A stretch of 64,000 nucleotides of DNA, taken from contig CAYFPI010000008.1 in NCBI GenBank assembly GCA_964344985.1, forward strand, positions 1 through 64,000. Direction: 5' to 3'. Position numbers and translations under genes: made by a program. The stretch's first letter is position 1, and every line of letters starts with the position of its first letter. A model generated the notes under the pieces. The model was not told the origin of the DNA and searched no databases. It saw only the letters and a program-made list of their open reading frames with translations. Below, piece by piece: positions 24,839-33,507 of this stretch. Origin of the DNA: Thioglobus_A sp964344985 (GTDB lineage: Bacteria; Pseudomonadota; Gammaproteobacteria; PS1; Pseudothioglobaceae).

Positions 24839-25975
24839 TTAACTCAACTCCTTTTTACTTTGAACGCCAAGCTCTTTAAGCTTTTCAGCACGAGTAATTA
24901 AATTACCCTTGCCATCTGATAATTTACCTCTTGCTTCTTTGTAGCTCTTTTGCGCTTTATCAAGATGTTTTTCAATATCATCCATGGATTTGATAAAGCC
25001 AAATAGTTTGTCATACATCGCTCCTGCTTGGCGAGCAATCTCTTCTGAATTTTGATTTTGACGCTCTGTTTGCCAAATATGATGCACAGTTTTAAGGCTC
25101 ATCATTAGTGTGGATGGCGATACCAGAACAATGTTTTTCTTCAATGCCTGAGTAAACAAATCAGGCTTATGATCGAGTGCGACTAGTAATGCAGATTCAA
25201 TAGGAATAAAGACAAAAATAAAATCTAGCGTTCTAACACCTTCTAAATTCTCATACTCTTTAATACTAATACCATTTATATGCGCTTCAACAGAAGATAC
25301 GTGAGTTTTTAACAATGCTTCATCAGTTTGGGTAATGATGTAGTCTTTGTACGCCTTAAGTGAGACCTTAGAGTCAATAATAATGTCTTTTTCTTCAGGT
25401 AGATGTAGTACCACGTCTGGCTTAAACACATCACCTTGTTCATTTTTTAATTGCTTTTGTGTATCAAACTCATACCCCTCTCTAAGGCCTGAACTAGAAA
25501 GAATAGAAGAAAGAATCATCTCTCCCCAATCACCTTGTTTTTTGTTGTCATAAGTAAGAGCTTCAGTCAGATTTTGTGTAGTTTCTTGCGCTTCAATACT
25601 GGTTTTTTTCAAGTTTTCAATTTGAGCTGCAAGTGTAGCGCGCTCTTTAACTTGATCAGAAGTGATGGATTCAATTCTTTCCTTAAACTCTTTAAGCTGC
25701 AATTGCAAAGGAGAAAGTAGTTCAGAATTTTTAGCTGTTAAATTTTCTCGATCTTTTTCTAAAATATCATTCGCAACCGCCTTAAAGTCTTTACTCATTT
25801 GCTCTTTGGCAATGTTGATTAAATCAACCTCTTTTTTATGTGATTCAATTTCTTTATCAAGACTAACTTCAAGATGAATTTTTTCAGTTTTTAAAATTTG
25901 AATATTTTTGTTCAAATAAAAATACACACCAATTGCGCCAACAATTAGACCCAGTAATAAACTAACTATTTCCAT
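24839..25975 (-). CDS. rmuC: RmuC family DNA recombination protein
   Basis: RmuC limits inversion recombination at short repeats in E. coli; the mechanism is unclear. The protein has 378 residues. An N-terminal membrane anchor (SLLLGLIVGAIGVYFYL) is followed by a long coiled coil (about 30-140), then the nuclease-like core QGDWGEMILSSILSSSGLREG, FKPDVVLHLPEEKDIIIDSKVSLKAY, and DFIFVFIPIESALLVALD. It overlaps gph by 14 bases, which suggests translational coupling. Confidence 0.92.
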   Translation of the reverse strand: MEIVSLLLGLIVGAIGVYFYLNKNIQILKTEKIHLEVSLDKEIESHKKEVDLINIAKEQMSKDFKAVANDILEKDRENLTAKNSELLSPLQLQLKEFKERIESITSDQVKERATLAAQIENLKKTSIEAQETTQNLTEALTYDNKKQGDWGEMILSSILSSSGLREGYEFDTQKQLKNEQGDVFKPDVVLHLPEEKDIIIDSKVSLKAYKDYIITQTDEALLKTHVSSVEAHINGISIKEYENLEGVRTLDFIFVFIPIESALLVALDHKPDLFTQALKKNIVLVSPSTLMMSLKTVHHIWQTERQNQNSEEIARQAGAMYDKLFGFIKSMDDIEKHLDKAQKSYKEARGKLSDGKGNLITRAEKLKELGVQSKKELS

Positions 25976-26630
25976 TTATAATCTCCAACAATTCTTTTGG
26001 CTGATCAATCAAATAATCATACTGCCAATTTTTCTCAACTTTTCCATAGCCATAATTTACAGCAACTGTTTTTATCTTTGCATTGCTACCAGCCAACATA
26101 TCATTTTTATCATCACCAACAAATAAACACTTTTTAGGCTCTACTGCCAGTTGCGCACAAGCATATAATAGTGGCGCAGGATGTGGTTTGTTAAATTCTA
26201 ACGTATCTCCACATACCACCGTATCAGGCTTAATATCCAATTTATCCAACAATAAGTGTGTTAAATTTTCAGGCTTATTAGTCACAATTCCCCATTGCAT
26301 TTGCCTTTCTTTAACAGCTTTTATTAACTCACCCATGCCATCAAAATACTTAGAGTTTCGATCGATATTATCCGTATAAATCTCAAGCAGTCTTTGATGC
26401 AAGTTAGTAAAATTTGGATAATTCTCATCACAACCAAAGCCAAACTTAACAAGCGCCTTACCACCAAAGGCCACTAGCGGTTTGATTTCATCATACGGCT
26501 TTTCACTACTGCCATTATCTTTAAGCAGTGTGTTAAGTGCAAAAGCTANNNNNNNNNNNNNNNNNNNNNNNNNNNNNNNNNNNNCAATCAGCGTTCCGTC
26601 CAAATCAAACAAAATAGTGTTGATGTTCAT
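25962..26630 (-). CDS. gph: Phosphoglycolate phosphatase (HAD family), with an assembly gap near the N terminus
   Basis: Gph removes the phosphate from 2-phosphoglycolate formed in DNA repair or by Rubisco oxygenation. The protein starts MNINTILFDLDGTLI, which holds HAD motif I with the nucleophile Asp. A gap hides the residues just after it, and the chain resumes AFALNTLLKD. Motif II is WGIVTNKP, and the C-terminal motif is CLFVGDDKNDMLAGSNAK. The gap keeps the frame (36 N) but homologs have about six residues there (DTAPDL type), so the true gap is probably shorter. It is divergent from plsC across 56 bases. Confidence 0.88.
   Translation of the reverse strand: MNINTILFDLDGTLIXXXXXXXXXXXXXAFALNTLLKDNGSSEKPYDEIKPLVAFGGKALVKFGFGCDENYPNFTNLHQRLLEIYTDNIDRNSKYFDGMGELIKAVKERQMQWGIVTNKPENLTHLLLDKLDIKPDTVVCGDTLEFNKPHPAPLLYACAQLAVEPKKCLFVGDDKNDMLAGSNAKIKTVAVNYGYGKVEKNWQYDYLIDQPKELLEIINGNS
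26549..26584. other. Assembly gap (36 N) inside gph
   Basis: The run of 36 N is in frame. The family usually has only about six residues between GTLI and the following A-x-ALN helix, so the size is likely overestimated. Confidence 0.97.
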
Positions 26631-26686
26631 ATAAAACCGTTAAAATTTAACTCTACAAATTATAACGTTCGAGCGTGTAAATTCTT

Positions 26687-27385
26687 ATGCTGTTTCTAAA
26701 ATCATTACTATATTTTTTAACATCAAGTCTTGTATTGACTTTTTTGGTGGTTATTGCCCTACTGCTTATTGTCGCTCCACTAAAAGCTAGATACTGGGTA
26801 TTGTCAAAGTGGTCAATGTACTGTATATTTGCACTTCGACACATTTGCAACATCAAGCTTAATGTTATCGGCAGGGAAAATATTCCAAACAGGCCTTGTG
26901 TTATTGTGTCAAATCATCAGTCAACTTGGGAAACACTAGGCTTTCAACAAATATTTCCTCATCAAACCTGGGTACTCAAACAAGAATTACTGCTCATTCC
27001 AGTGTTTGGTTGGGGTTTGGCATTATTAAAACCCATTGTAATTAACCGTGGTGAAAAGCTAAAAGCTCTAAAAAAAGTTATCAAACAAGGTTCTGAGCGC
27101 CTAAAAGAAGGTGTTTGTGTGGTTGTCTTTCCAGAAGGAACACGTCAACCCTATGGTAAATTAGGCGAGTATCAAAGTGGCGGTGTCGCCGTTGCAAAAA
27201 AATCTAATGCACCCATACTACCGGTTTATCACAACGCTGGCCAAGTGTGGCCCAAAGGCAGTTTTTTAAAATTACCGGGTACAATTACGGTAATAATTGG
27301 AGAAATTATTACACCAGACAAACCTGCTGGAAAGCTTACTAAGCAAATTAGAGAATGGACTGCTGAACAAGCAAAAAAATATTAA
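26687..27385 (+). CDS. plsC: 1-acyl-sn-glycerol-3-phosphate acyltransferase
   Basis: PlsC adds the second fatty acid to lysophosphatidic acid in membrane phospholipid synthesis. The protein has 232 residues. An N-terminal hydrophobic anchor is followed by the acyltransferase blocks SNHQSTWETLGF (HX4E, an accepted variant of HX4D), KPIVINRGEKLKALK, VVVFPEGTRQPYG, and APILPVYHNAG. Length is normal. It is divergent from gph and followed, after five bases, by the convergent TolC-like gene. Confidence 0.93.
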   Translation: MLFLKSLLYFLTSSLVLTFLVVIALLLIVAPLKARYWVLSKWSMYCIFALRHICNIKLNVIGRENIPNRPCVIVSNHQSTWETLGFQQIFPHQTWVLKQELLLIPVFGWGLALLKPIVINRGEKLKALKKVIKQGSERLKEGVCVVVFPEGTRQPYGKLGEYQSGGVAVAKKSNAPILPVYHNAGQVWPKGSFLKLPGTITVIIGEIITPDKPAGKLTKQIREWTAEQAKKY

Positions 27386-27390
27386 TAAAT

Positions 27391-28793
27391 TTAGTGTTTT
27401 TTAGGCAAAAGTCGATCTAGTAAAGCGTCGTATTTAACTTGATTTTTATATAACTCAACACTCTGGATAATATAATCCACATAAAGATCTTCTATATCAT
27501 TCATCTCATCAATAACAAAACGTATATTAGTTTTTTGATCTTGAGTTAACTGTTGAAAAGGATCGTCTAACTCATTTTGTAAACCATATAACTTGAGGTT
27601 ATTAATATCTTGTTTAATTAAGGCGCTTAACTTAGCAACATCAGCAGATATATCATCAAACTTATCTTTATACTTAAGCTCTAGCTGTTTGGTTTTTAAC
27701 CGGTATTTTGATAACAATGTTCGATTTGAAGTATCGCCAGTTAATGAATATGACAACTCTATCTTTGCCTCATATTCGTTTTCAGTAGAGCGAGTGTATG
27801 TTGAATAGTTACCTTTATTTTCATCCCTGGTTGCGCTCAATGTAAAGTCAAGCTCTGGAAGTTTAGCGTTTTTATAACTTTTGATATGGCGTTGATTTTT
27901 AGCGTTTTCAATATTGATGCGTTTTAAATCTCTAGAGTTTTCTTTTAAATAAAAACCAATGTCTTCAATGAGTGAAAAACTATCATCATAACTTACCTTT
28001 GTAAATACACGCTTGTTTGAAATTAGCCCACGTAATAAATCAAGCTCTGCGCCTAATTTTGATTCTAAAGATAATAATAATCTTTTAGATTTATTGATAG
28101 ATCTTTTTAATATTGAAATATCACTAATATGCGCTTTATTTTGAATTGAATATTTTAATATTTTTTGCAACTTTTCCAGCTTTAATCGAACGATATTTGA
28201 TTGTCTTTTATAGGAGATAAAATCTATAAAAATCATTAACTTATCCTCTATGAAATCCTCTTGAACTTCATCCAACAATAGCCTCTCATCCTTATAGTCC
28301 AATACCGCTATATCGTAAGTTTTTTGATCAATAACACCTTCTGAGTTTTTAAGCAGTGGTAAAGTCCAACTAAGACTAATATCGTCCAATCCTGTTGATA
28401 GCCATTTTTATCATGCATTTCTTCATTTTTTATTGGCAATGATTTATCATAAGAAAAACTCAGCTCTGAACCGTTGGAAAAGAATTTTTTACTTAAATCT
28501 GTTGATATTTTTTGCACGTCTTGATTGGTAGACTTGGCATAGTCTGTGCTCGAGGTATAGTTTTGTTTGTTTTTAGACTTATTGACACGCCCAATCTCTG
28601 CTGCAACATCCCACTCCCAATTGGCGTAATCATCATAATCACCCTTCATTTCAATATTTTTAATCTCAAGATTGATCATCTCTTTTTCGAAAAAAGCATT
28701 ATTAACTAGCAATAAATTTATAAACTCGTGATTGTTCAATGCATTCGCAGAATTACTAAGATAAATTAATATTGTTAAATATATATTTTTCAT
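27391..28793 (-). pseudogene. Outer-membrane TolC-like efflux protein with a one-base frameshift
   Basis: Two overlapping minus-strand frames make one protein of about 467 residues. The first starts at ATG 28793 with signal peptide MKNIYLTILIYLSNSANA. It carries EFINLLLVNNAFFEKEMINLEIKNIEM, the usual start of a TolC-type channel, and ANWEWDVAAEIG. The second frame carries GLDDISLSWTLPLLKNSEG, then long coiled-coil helices (DIADV-type, SADVAKLSALIKQDINNLKL). They join if the A5 run (T5 on plus at 28405-28409) is read as A6: DKKWLSTGLDDISLSW. It may be a real pseudogene, a phase-variable tract or a sequencing error. Assignment to the TolC family is moderate. Confidence 0.7.
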
Positions 28794-28869
28794 GTTATTT
28801 TTGTTAAAAACAAGTCTCATTATAACCCTTATCATTTTATTAATTAAAGTACTATTAGGCTTGTATTTT

Positions 28870-28878
28870 TGGTAAAAT
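28870..28878 (+). promoter_or_regulatory. Possible extended -10 promoter of the yceD-rpmF-plsX-fabH operon
   Basis: TGGTAAAAT is an extended -10 (TGn plus TAAAAT) 27 bases upstream of the yceD ATG, in the only gap before the operon. The -35 region is weak, as is usual for extended -10 promoters. Confidence 0.35.
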
Positions 28879-28905
28879 TGTTAAGTTCTTTTTTGATAAG
28901 AATAA

Positions 28906-29412
28906 ATGCAAGGAATACCAGAAAATATAAAACTATTTAGTTTTGCAAAAAAAGGATTGATCTTTTCACAACAGTATCAGTTAAAAGACTTTCCTAGAAT
29001 TAAAGAGATTGTTAGTAATGCTGATGACAATATCTTTGTAGAGCTAAACTTTTATATTGAAAATAATAAAATTCCCTGTATTGAAGGAAAAATTAAACTT
29101 GATGTGGCACTTGATTGTCAGCGTTGTTTGGATGAAGTTAAAATTCAACTATCTCCTGAGTTTAAATTAGCCTTTATTAAAAACGAACAACAAGGTGAGG
29201 AGTTAGATCCTAGCTTTGAGACAATTTTGAATGAAGATGAAGAATTTTCAACAATTGAATTTATAACGGATGAAGTGTTAATATCCATTCCAATGATACC
29301 GATGCATTCACATGAGTGCCAATCGTACAAGGATAAAGACACAGAAGAAAAGCAAGAGCGTGATAACCCTTTTGCTATACTAGAACAATTAAAAAGCTCA
29401 ACTAAGGAGTAA
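28906..29412 (+). CDS. yceD: YceD/DUF177 family protein (23S rRNA accumulation protein)
   Basis: The protein has 168 residues. It has the family motif LDVALDCQRCLDEVKIQLSP and the acidic, Cys/His-bearing end PMIPMHSHECQSYKDKDTEEK, then NPFAILEQLK, which is the family's usual C-terminal signature. YceD is linked to 23S rRNA processing or stability; the biochemical role is not known. It sits directly before rpmF (6 bases), the conserved yceD-rpmF-plsX-fabH order. Confidence 0.9.
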   Translation: MQGIPENIKLFSFAKKGLIFSQQYQLKDFPRIKEIVSNADDNIFVELNFYIENNKIPCIEGKIKLDVALDCQRCLDEVKIQLSPEFKLAFIKNEQQGEELDPSFETILNEDEEFSTIEFITDEVLISIPMIPMHSHECQSYKDKDTEEKQERDNPFAILEQLKSSTKE

Positions 29413-29417
29413 AAAAA

Positions 29418-29615
29418 ATGGCTGTACAAAAAAGTAGAAAAACCCCTTCAAAAAGAGGTATGCGTCGTTCACACAATGCATTAACTAACCCTGCATTATC
29501 TGAAGATCAAGAAACTGGTGAAACTCACTTACGCCATCATGTTACTGCCGATGGTTACTACCGTGGCAAAAAAGTAATTAAAGATTCACAAAATATTCAA
29601 GACGTAGAAGCTTAA
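29418..29615 (+). CDS. rpmF: Ribosomal protein L32
   Basis: L32 is a small 50S protein of 65 residues. It begins MAVQKSRKTPSKRGMRRSHN, typical of the family, and continues HLRHHVTADGYYRGKKVI. It lacks the zinc CxxC pairs of the zinc-type L32, so this is the C-minus form. A strong AAGGAG ribosome site lies 9 bases upstream. It is followed by plsX after 8 bases. Confidence 0.97.
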   Translation: MAVQKSRKTPSKRGMRRSHNALTNPALSEDQETGETHLRHHVTADGYYRGKKVIKDSQNIQDVEA

Positions 29616-29623
29616 AGTTAGCC

Positions 29624-30646
29624 ATGACAATTAAGGTATCAGTTGATGCCTCAGGGGGAGATCATGGCATACCTGTTACTATTGAAGCAGGTATTAAAGC
29701 TCTGGGAGTATTTAAAGACCTACACTTAGTGTTTGTAGGTGACCAACTCAGTATCGATACTGAGTTACAAAAATACTCTCTATCAAGCAAAATCACCAAA
29801 AGGTTTAATATTGTTCATGCCAGTGAAGTAGTGGCAATGAATGAATCCCCTTCTATCGCCTTGAGAAAAAAGAAAGACTCATCAATGCGTGTGGCAATTA
29901 ACCTTGTTAAAGAACAGGAAGTTGACGCTTGTGTCAGCGCTGGAAATACCGGCGCACTCATGGCCATCTCTCGTTTTGTTTTAAAAACCATTAGCGGCAT
30001 TGATCGACCTGCCATCATGGGACGCATGCCTACCATGACTGGACATACTCACATGCTTGACTTGGGCGCAAATGTTGATTCTTCACCTGAAGCTTTACTT
30101 GAATTTGCAACCATGGGTTCTATCGCTGTTGAACACACAGAGAATAGACAAAACCCTACTGTCGGTCTTCTTAATATTGGTGAAGAAGAAATGAAAGGCA
30201 ATGACAAAATTAAAAAAACCTCTGAACTGTTAAAAGCCTCAAACCTCAATTACACTGGATTTGTTGAAGGTGATGATATTTACAAAGGCTGTGTAGATTT
30301 AGTAGTTTGCGATGGGTTTGAAGGAAACATTGCGCTTAAAGCATCTGAAGGTGTGGCTTCAATGATGGGTCATTATCTTAAACAGGCTTTTACTAAAAAC
30401 ATCTTTGCCAAGATTATCGCCTTGATTGCAACCCCAATTCTAAAGGATTTTAAATCAAGTTTAAACCCTGGAAAATACAATGGTGCAAGCTTGCTAGGCC
30501 TTAGAGGAATTGTGGTTAAAAGCCATGGTGGTGCTGATGCTGATTCATTCTTATCAGCAATTACTGAAGCACATGCTGAAGCACATGCTAAAATTTCTGA
30601 GAAAATATCTTCTAAAGTCTCTAATAAATTAAATAATAATGAGTAA
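29624..30646 (+). CDS. plsX: Phosphate acyltransferase PlsX
   Basis: PlsX converts acyl-ACP to acyl-phosphate for glycerolipid synthesis. It has 340 residues. Landmarks are SVDASGGDHGIPVTIEAG, VSAGNTGALMAISRF, GLLNIGEEEMKGND, VVCDGFEGNIALKASEG and KYNGASLLGLRGIVVKSHG. It overlaps fabH by 8 bases. Together with plsC (26687) it provides two steps of phosphatidate synthesis in this window; plsY is not here. Confidence 0.97.
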   Translation: MTIKVSVDASGGDHGIPVTIEAGIKALGVFKDLHLVFVGDQLSIDTELQKYSLSSKITKRFNIVHASEVVAMNESPSIALRKKKDSSMRVAINLVKEQEVDACVSAGNTGALMAISRFVLKTISGIDRPAIMGRMPTMTGHTHMLDLGANVDSSPEALLEFATMGSIAVEHTENRQNPTVGLLNIGEEEMKGNDKIKKTSELLKASNLNYTGFVEGDDIYKGCVDLVVCDGFEGNIALKASEGVASMMGHYLKQAFTKNIFAKIIALIATPILKDFKSSLNPGKYNGASLLGLRGIVVKSHGGADADSFLSAITEAHAEAHAKISEKISSKVSNKLNNNE

Positions 30647-31583
30647 ATTTGCAAGAATTATCGGCACTGGAAGCTACCTACCACCTAACATTGTTACTAA
30701 TGACGACTTATCTAAAACCATTGATACTTCTGATGAGTGGATCACTACTCGTACTGGAATCAAGCAAAGACGACGTGTAAGTACTGAAACAACTTGTGAT
30801 CTTGCAGAAATTGCTTCAAATAATGCTTTAGAAATGGCTGGTATTGATGCTAAAGATCTTGATCTAATTATTCTTGCAACCACAACGCCTGATAAGATTT
30901 TTCCAGCAACGGCAACCATGTTGCAAAAAGCAATTGGCGCCTCTTGCCCTGCTTTTGACCTCCAATCCGTATGCGCAGGATTTATCTTTGCCCTAACAAC
31001 TGCAGAGCAATATATTAAAACTGGCGCTGCTAATAATGTACTGGTAGTTGGCAGTGAAACCTTATCAAGAATTGTTGACTGGAATGATAGATCAACTGCA
31101 ATTCTATTTGGTGATGGTGCTGGCGCTGTGGTTGTAAGTGGCAGCGAAGAAACTGGTATTCTGCACTCAAAACTATTTAGTGATGGTAATTATTTATCTT
31201 CTTTGCAAGTAAATAACAACTACATTAATGAAACAGGCTTTATTGAAATGGCCGGCAATGAGGTGTTTAAAATTGCGGTTAGCCGTTTATCTGCACTGGC
31301 AGAAGAAACTTTGAAAGAAGTTGGTATGCCTGCTGAAGAATTGAATTGGATGGTACCTCATCAGGCCAATATTCGTATTATATCCAGTGTAGCAAAACGT
31401 ATAAAAACTCCAATGGATAAAGTGGTTGTGACACTTGATAAACACGGAAATACGTCTGCTGCCTCTATTCCACTAGCGTTAGATACGGCAGTTCGAGATG
31501 GTCGCATTAAAAAAGGCGACAATCTTTTATTTGAGGGAATCGGCGGTGGATTTAGTTGGGGTAGTGTTTTAGCTCAATTTTAA
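30639..31583 (+). CDS. fabH: 3-oxoacyl-ACP synthase III (FabH)
   Basis: FabH starts type II fatty acid synthesis by condensing acetyl-CoA with malonyl-ACP. It has 314 residues. The catalytic triad is the Cys in LQSVCAGFIFAL (about 111), the His in VPHQANIRI (about 241) and the Asn in HGNTSAASIPLAL (about 271). It begins inside plsX. fabD, fabG and acpP, which often follow, are absent; the next gene is the convergent ispA, only three bases away. Confidence 0.97.
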   Translation: MSKFARIIGTGSYLPPNIVTNDDLSKTIDTSDEWITTRTGIKQRRRVSTETTCDLAEIASNNALEMAGIDAKDLDLIILATTTPDKIFPATATMLQKAIGASCPAFDLQSVCAGFIFALTTAEQYIKTGAANNVLVVGSETLSRIVDWNDRSTAILFGDGAGAVVVSGSEETGILHSKLFSDGNYLSSLQVNNNYINETGFIEMAGNEVFKIAVSRLSALAEETLKEVGMPAEELNWMVPHQANIRIISSVAKRIKTPMDKVVVTLDKHGNTSAASIPLALDTAVRDGRIKKGDNLLFEGIGGGFSWGSVLAQF

Positions 31584-31586
31584 ATT

Positions 31587-32441
31587 TTAGAATTTTCTAG
31601 ACTCTAATACATCGCATAATTGAGATAATTCATCAGTATTGACACTAATCAAACTCAGTGCTTTATGTGCTTTGGCGTATAATAGTTGATATGCTTTTTT
31701 TGACTCTTCTAGCCCCAAAATAGCTGGGTAAGTAGGCTTATTTTTGTCAATATCTGAATTTTGTTTTTTTCCTAAAATTTCCTCAGGCATCTCAACATCA
31801 AGAACATCATCTTGAATCTGATAAGCTAAACCAATAGCTTTAGAAAAATCTTTAAGTGCCAAAGTATCTTGTTTGCCACAACTTTTAGATATGATCGCAC
31901 CTAGATCAACTGCACAGCTAAGCAGTGCACCAGTTTTTTTCTTATGCATATTTTCAAGTACAGAAATATCCACATCAGAATCAACAATAGACAAATCAAT
32001 CGCCTGACCCTCTGCCATTTCAAAAGAAGCATGTGTTAACGATTGTAACAATAAGATCTTCGTCTGAGCATCAAGATAAGTGTCATTAACCAGTGTTTCA
32101 AATGCTAACGCCTGAAGTCCGTCACCTGTTAGTATTGCTTGCGCCTCCCCAAAACGCTTATGACAGGCTGGCTGGTTGTGACGAATGTCGTCGTCATCCA
32201 TCGCAGGTAAATCATCATGAATCAAAGAATAGCTGTGGATAAATTCTAACGCACAACAGCTAGAATCGGCCAATTTCAAATCAGTAGAAAAAGTATTGGC
32301 AACGCAATAAGTCAATATCGGTCTAAAGCGTTTTCCGCCAGAAAGAACACTGTAGCGCATCGCCTCATTAAGTGAATTTTCTTTGGACAAATAAGCATCT
32401 AGTTGGGTATTTATCCGATCAATATAAGGCTGAAAATACAT
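31587..32441 (-). CDS. ispA: Polyprenyl synthetase, (2E,6E)-farnesyl diphosphate synthase type
   Basis: IspA condenses isopentenyl diphosphate with dimethylallyl/geranyl diphosphate to farnesyl diphosphate. It has 284 residues. The two aspartate motifs are HSYSLIHDDLPAMDDDDIR and LAYQIQDDVLDVE; GGKRFRPIL binds the diphosphate. Short length and the xseB neighbour (5 bases) match the xseB-ispA-dxs group, but no dxs follows. Confidence 0.95.
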   Translation of the reverse strand: MYFQPYIDRINTQLDAYLSKENSLNEAMRYSVLSGGKRFRPILTYCVANTFSTDLKLADSSCCALEFIHSYSLIHDDLPAMDDDDIRHNQPACHKRFGEAQAILTGDGLQALAFETLVNDTYLDAQTKILLLQSLTHASFEMAEGQAIDLSIVDSDVDISVLENMHKKKTGALLSCAVDLGAIISKSCGKQDTLALKDFSKAIGLAYQIQDDVLDVEMPEEILGKKQNSDIDKNKPTYPAILGLEESKKAYQLLYAKAHKALSLISVNTDELSQLCDVLESRKF

Positions 32442-32446
32442 ACAAA

Positions 32447-32671
32447 TTAAAGACTTTCAAATGGCTCTTGAGTGGTGTAATTATCATCTTGGGTTAATTT
32501 GGCAATTTTCTGCTCAGCGTCATTCAAAGCTTTTTGACATGATTTTGTTAATGCTACACCTTTAGAAAAATATTCAAGCGAATCTTCCAAGCTTAAATCA
32601 CCAGACTCCATGGTTTTAACAATTTTTTCTAAATCTTCCAACCCTTGGTTAAAATCAAATTTTTTTGCCAT
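32447..32671 (-). CDS. xseB: Exodeoxyribonuclease VII small subunit
   Basis: XseB is the small, helical subunit of exonuclease VII, which degrades single-stranded DNA. It has 74 residues. The signature FNQGLEDLEKIVKTMESGDLSLEDSLEYFSKGV is complete, then KSCQKALNDAEQKI. It precedes ispA by 5 bases and follows the SDR gene by 2 bases. xseA is outside the window. Confidence 0.96.
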   Translation of the reverse strand: MAKKFDFNQGLEDLEKIVKTMESGDLSLEDSLEYFSKGVALTKSCQKALNDAEQKIAKLTQDDNYTTQEPFESL

Positions 32672-32673
32672 TT

Positions 32674-33507
32674 TTATCGCTTTCCTCCGCCGCCAGCTTT
32701 ACTGAGTATTTTATCCATAATTCTACTAGGCAGTAGTCTTTTCAAAACAGCAAATAACTTAGTTGGAAATGTCACCCAATAATGAATTTTTGCCTTTTTT
32801 GCTGTTAATGCATGCAAGGCGCATTTTAAAACAGCTTCTGCTGGTAATGTAAAATCAGCCAACTCTTTAGAGTTTAAACGCTTAATCATTTGCTGGTAGT
32901 TTGTCTTATAGGTACTGCTATCCATATCAACATTTCTTACAAAAGCCTTATAAGCATTAGCTCTAAATTCTGATTTAATTGGTCCAGGCTGAATCAGTGA
33001 CAATTGGATATTTGTATTTGACAATTCTAATCTCAATGTATCAACCATACCTTCAATGGCAAATTTTGATGCATTATAAGAACCTCTAAATGGCATTGCT
33101 ACAAAACCTAACACCGAACTTAAATAAACAACCCTACCTTGATTATTTTTTTTCATTATTGGCAACACTAAATTAGTTAGCTCATGCCATCCAAACACAT
33201 TAGTTTGAAATTGCTCAGCTAAAACCTCTCTAGAGATATCCTCTAACGCCCCTACTTGACCATAGGCGCCATTATGAATAAGACCATACAGTTCATCGGT
33301 TTTTGTACAAATCTGCTCCATAGCATGAATAATTGAATCAGAAGATGATAAATCAAGCAAATAAGATTCAAAACCCTGTTGCAATAGCTGATCAACATCC
33401 TTTTGAGACCTTGCTGTTGCAAATACTCTAAAACCTTTACTTTTAAGGCCTTTGGCTAGGCACAAGCCAATACCGCTTGAGCACCCTGTTATTAAAACAG
33501 ATCTCAT
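32674..33507 (-). CDS. Short-chain dehydrogenase/reductase
   Basis: A classical SDR of 277 residues. The nucleotide motif is TGCSSGIGLCLAKGL and the NAG block reads HNGAYGQVGAL. The catalytic site is YLSSVLGFVAMPFRGSYNASKFA (S, YxxxK). The later QPGPIKSEFRANAYKAF and a basic C-terminal end resemble retinol dehydrogenase-like or YbbO-type SDRs. The substrate cannot be told from sequence. It overlaps the end of pcnB by 4 bases and is transcribed with xseB and ispA. Confidence 0.82.
   Translation of the reverse strand: MRSVLITGCSSGIGLCLAKGLKSKGFRVFATARSQKDVDQLLQQGFESYLLDLSSSDSIIHAMEQICTKTDELYGLIHNGAYGQVGALEDISREVLAEQFQTNVFGWHELTNLVLPIMKKNNQGRVVYLSSVLGFVAMPFRGSYNASKFAIEGMVDTLRLELSNTNIQLSLIQPGPIKSEFRANAYKAFVRNVDMDSSTYKTNYQQMIKRLNSKELADFTLPAEAVLKCALHALTAKKAKIHYWVTFPTKLFAVLKRLLPSRIMDKILSKAGGGGKR

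Noticed and set aside
26653..26856. Minus-strand open frame over the plsC start
   Set aside because: It lies opposite the membrane anchor of PlsC and has no homology or ribosome site.
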